A stretch of DNA of 12,881 nt from UMGS1502 sp045545435. Its GTDB lineage: Bacteria; Actinomycetota; Coriobacteriia; Coriobacteriales; Eggerthellaceae. The position numbers and the translations under genes were made by a program. The stretch spans positions 1 through 12,881 of the forward strand of contig JAZQAV010000081.1 in assembly GCA_045545435.1 (NCBI GenBank), read 5' to 3'. Below are positions 12,493-12,881 of this stretch, one piece after another. How positions within the stretch are numbered: the stretch's first letter is position 1; every line of letters begins with the position of its first letter. Under the pieces are notes generated by a model. That model did not search any database. It was given only the letters and a program-made list of their open reading frames with translations, and had not been told where the DNA came from.

Positions 12493-12881
12493 ATGACATT
12501 TACGAAAGATAATTCTCATACCATGGAAAGACGAGATTTCGCAAAACTGGGCGTCGCTGCAGCTGGCGCTCTGGGAGTCTTCTCGCTGGCTGGTTGCCAG
12601 ACCGAGTCAGTTAAGTATTCAGATGTTGTTAACGGCACCTCTGTAGACGGTAGCAAGCACTGGGCGATGGCCATCGACGTCGAGAAGCTGAACAAGCTTG
12701 GCGTTATGGAAGATATGTCCAAGGCTTGCCATAACTATCACAACGTTCCTGAAATCCCTTACGCCAAGCAAGAGATTAAGTGGATTTGGGGCGAAACCTT
12801 CGAGCACTTGTTCGAAGATTTGCAGAACGAATTCGTTGAAGAGGAAGCCGAGGAAACTGTTTTCCCTGCACTGTGCAACCA
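12493..12881 (+). CDS. dsrO: DsrO, Tat-exported iron-sulfur subunit of DsrMKJOP (5' part, runs off window)
   Basis: The first 129 residues of a periplasmic ferredoxin-like subunit. A twin-arginine signal is visible (ERRDFAKLG at 12-20, then a hydrophobic stretch). It ends in LAGC (32-35), which would also serve as a lipobox, so a lipid-anchored DsrO is possible. The mature part begins with the KHWAMAIDV stretch (55-63), followed by KACHNYHNVPEIP and EIKWIW, all DsrO-like. Before the second cluster region only C79 and C128 are seen. A full CxxCxxCxxxC motif is absent from this part, though later motifs lie outside the window. AGGGGGT (12478-12485) supports ATG 12493. ATG 12523 is an alternative that keeps the twin arginine but has no ribosome site. 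Confidence 0.88.
   Translation, partial: MTFTKDNSHTMERRDFAKLGVAAAGALGVFSLAGCQTESVKYSDVVNGTSVDGSKHWAMAIDVEKLNKLGVMEDMSKACHNYHNVPEIPYAKQEIKWIWGETFEHLFEDLQNEFVEEEAEETVFPALCN

Noticed and set aside
1..12881. CRISPR arrays, insertion sequences, tRNA or rRNA genes
   Set aside because: I looked for regular repeats, transposase genes, terminal repeats and tRNA-like cloverleaf sequence and saw none.

Overview
The window carries a dissimilatory sulfite reduction (dsr) locus, almost entirely on the + strand, bounded on the left by a LysR-type regulator on the - strand. The two catalytic subunits (DsrA, DsrB), DsrD and the start of the membrane complex DsrMKJO(P) are all recognisable from sequence. The host is therefore an anaerobe that respires sulfite, either as such or made from sulfate or organosulfonates. 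GC content looks moderate to fairly high in genes and lower in the promoter regions. The gene set (dsrD, triheme DsrJ, Tat-type DsrO, a DVU0298-family protein and an RsbRD-N protein next to dsrM) is known from Desulfovibrio-like sulfate reducers. The compact DsrA (399 aa) and DsrB (352 aa), the mixed gene order and the codon choice would also fit another lineage, for example an anaerobic actinobacterium (Coriobacteriia). I cannot settle taxonomy from this window; a DsrAB tree would.

Layout, left to right: (1) the N-terminus of an unidentified membrane or secreted protein (1-83, -) and a CysL/YeiE-like LysR regulator (248-1213, -). (2) A 685-bp divergent intergenic region rich in inverted repeats. 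(3) A two-gene operon (1899-4385) for a DsrM-like heme b membrane protein and a DsrK/HdrD-like iron-sulfur protein, closed by a strong terminator. (4) A second long regulatory region (4431-4853) with a LysR-type T-N11-A palindrome and a large hairpin. (5) ferredoxin-dsrA-dsrB (4854-7430), closed by another strong terminator. (6) An unknown Cys-containing 124-aa protein and a DVU0298-family HEAT-like protein (7518-8463). (7) dsrD, an RsbRD-N domain protein, dsrM, dsrK, dsrJ and the 5' part of dsrO (8664-12881, running off the window). dsrP presumably follows.

How the parts likely work together: DsrAB reduces sulfite in the cytoplasm. In known systems the product is a DsrC trisulfide that DsrMKJOP reduces with electrons from menaquinol and/or the periplasm. 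No dsrC is present here. The locus has two separate DsrMK modules: a stand-alone MK pair, as in Gram-positive sulfate reducers, and the MKJO(P) form. It also has its own 2[4Fe-4S] ferredoxin directly ahead of dsrA. The electron-delivery arrangement is therefore unusually redundant. Short motifs shared by the three upstream regions (TGATTAAAGTT-like, TTGCGC, ATAGCAA) suggest co-regulation, with the adjacent LysR protein as the obvious candidate regulator.
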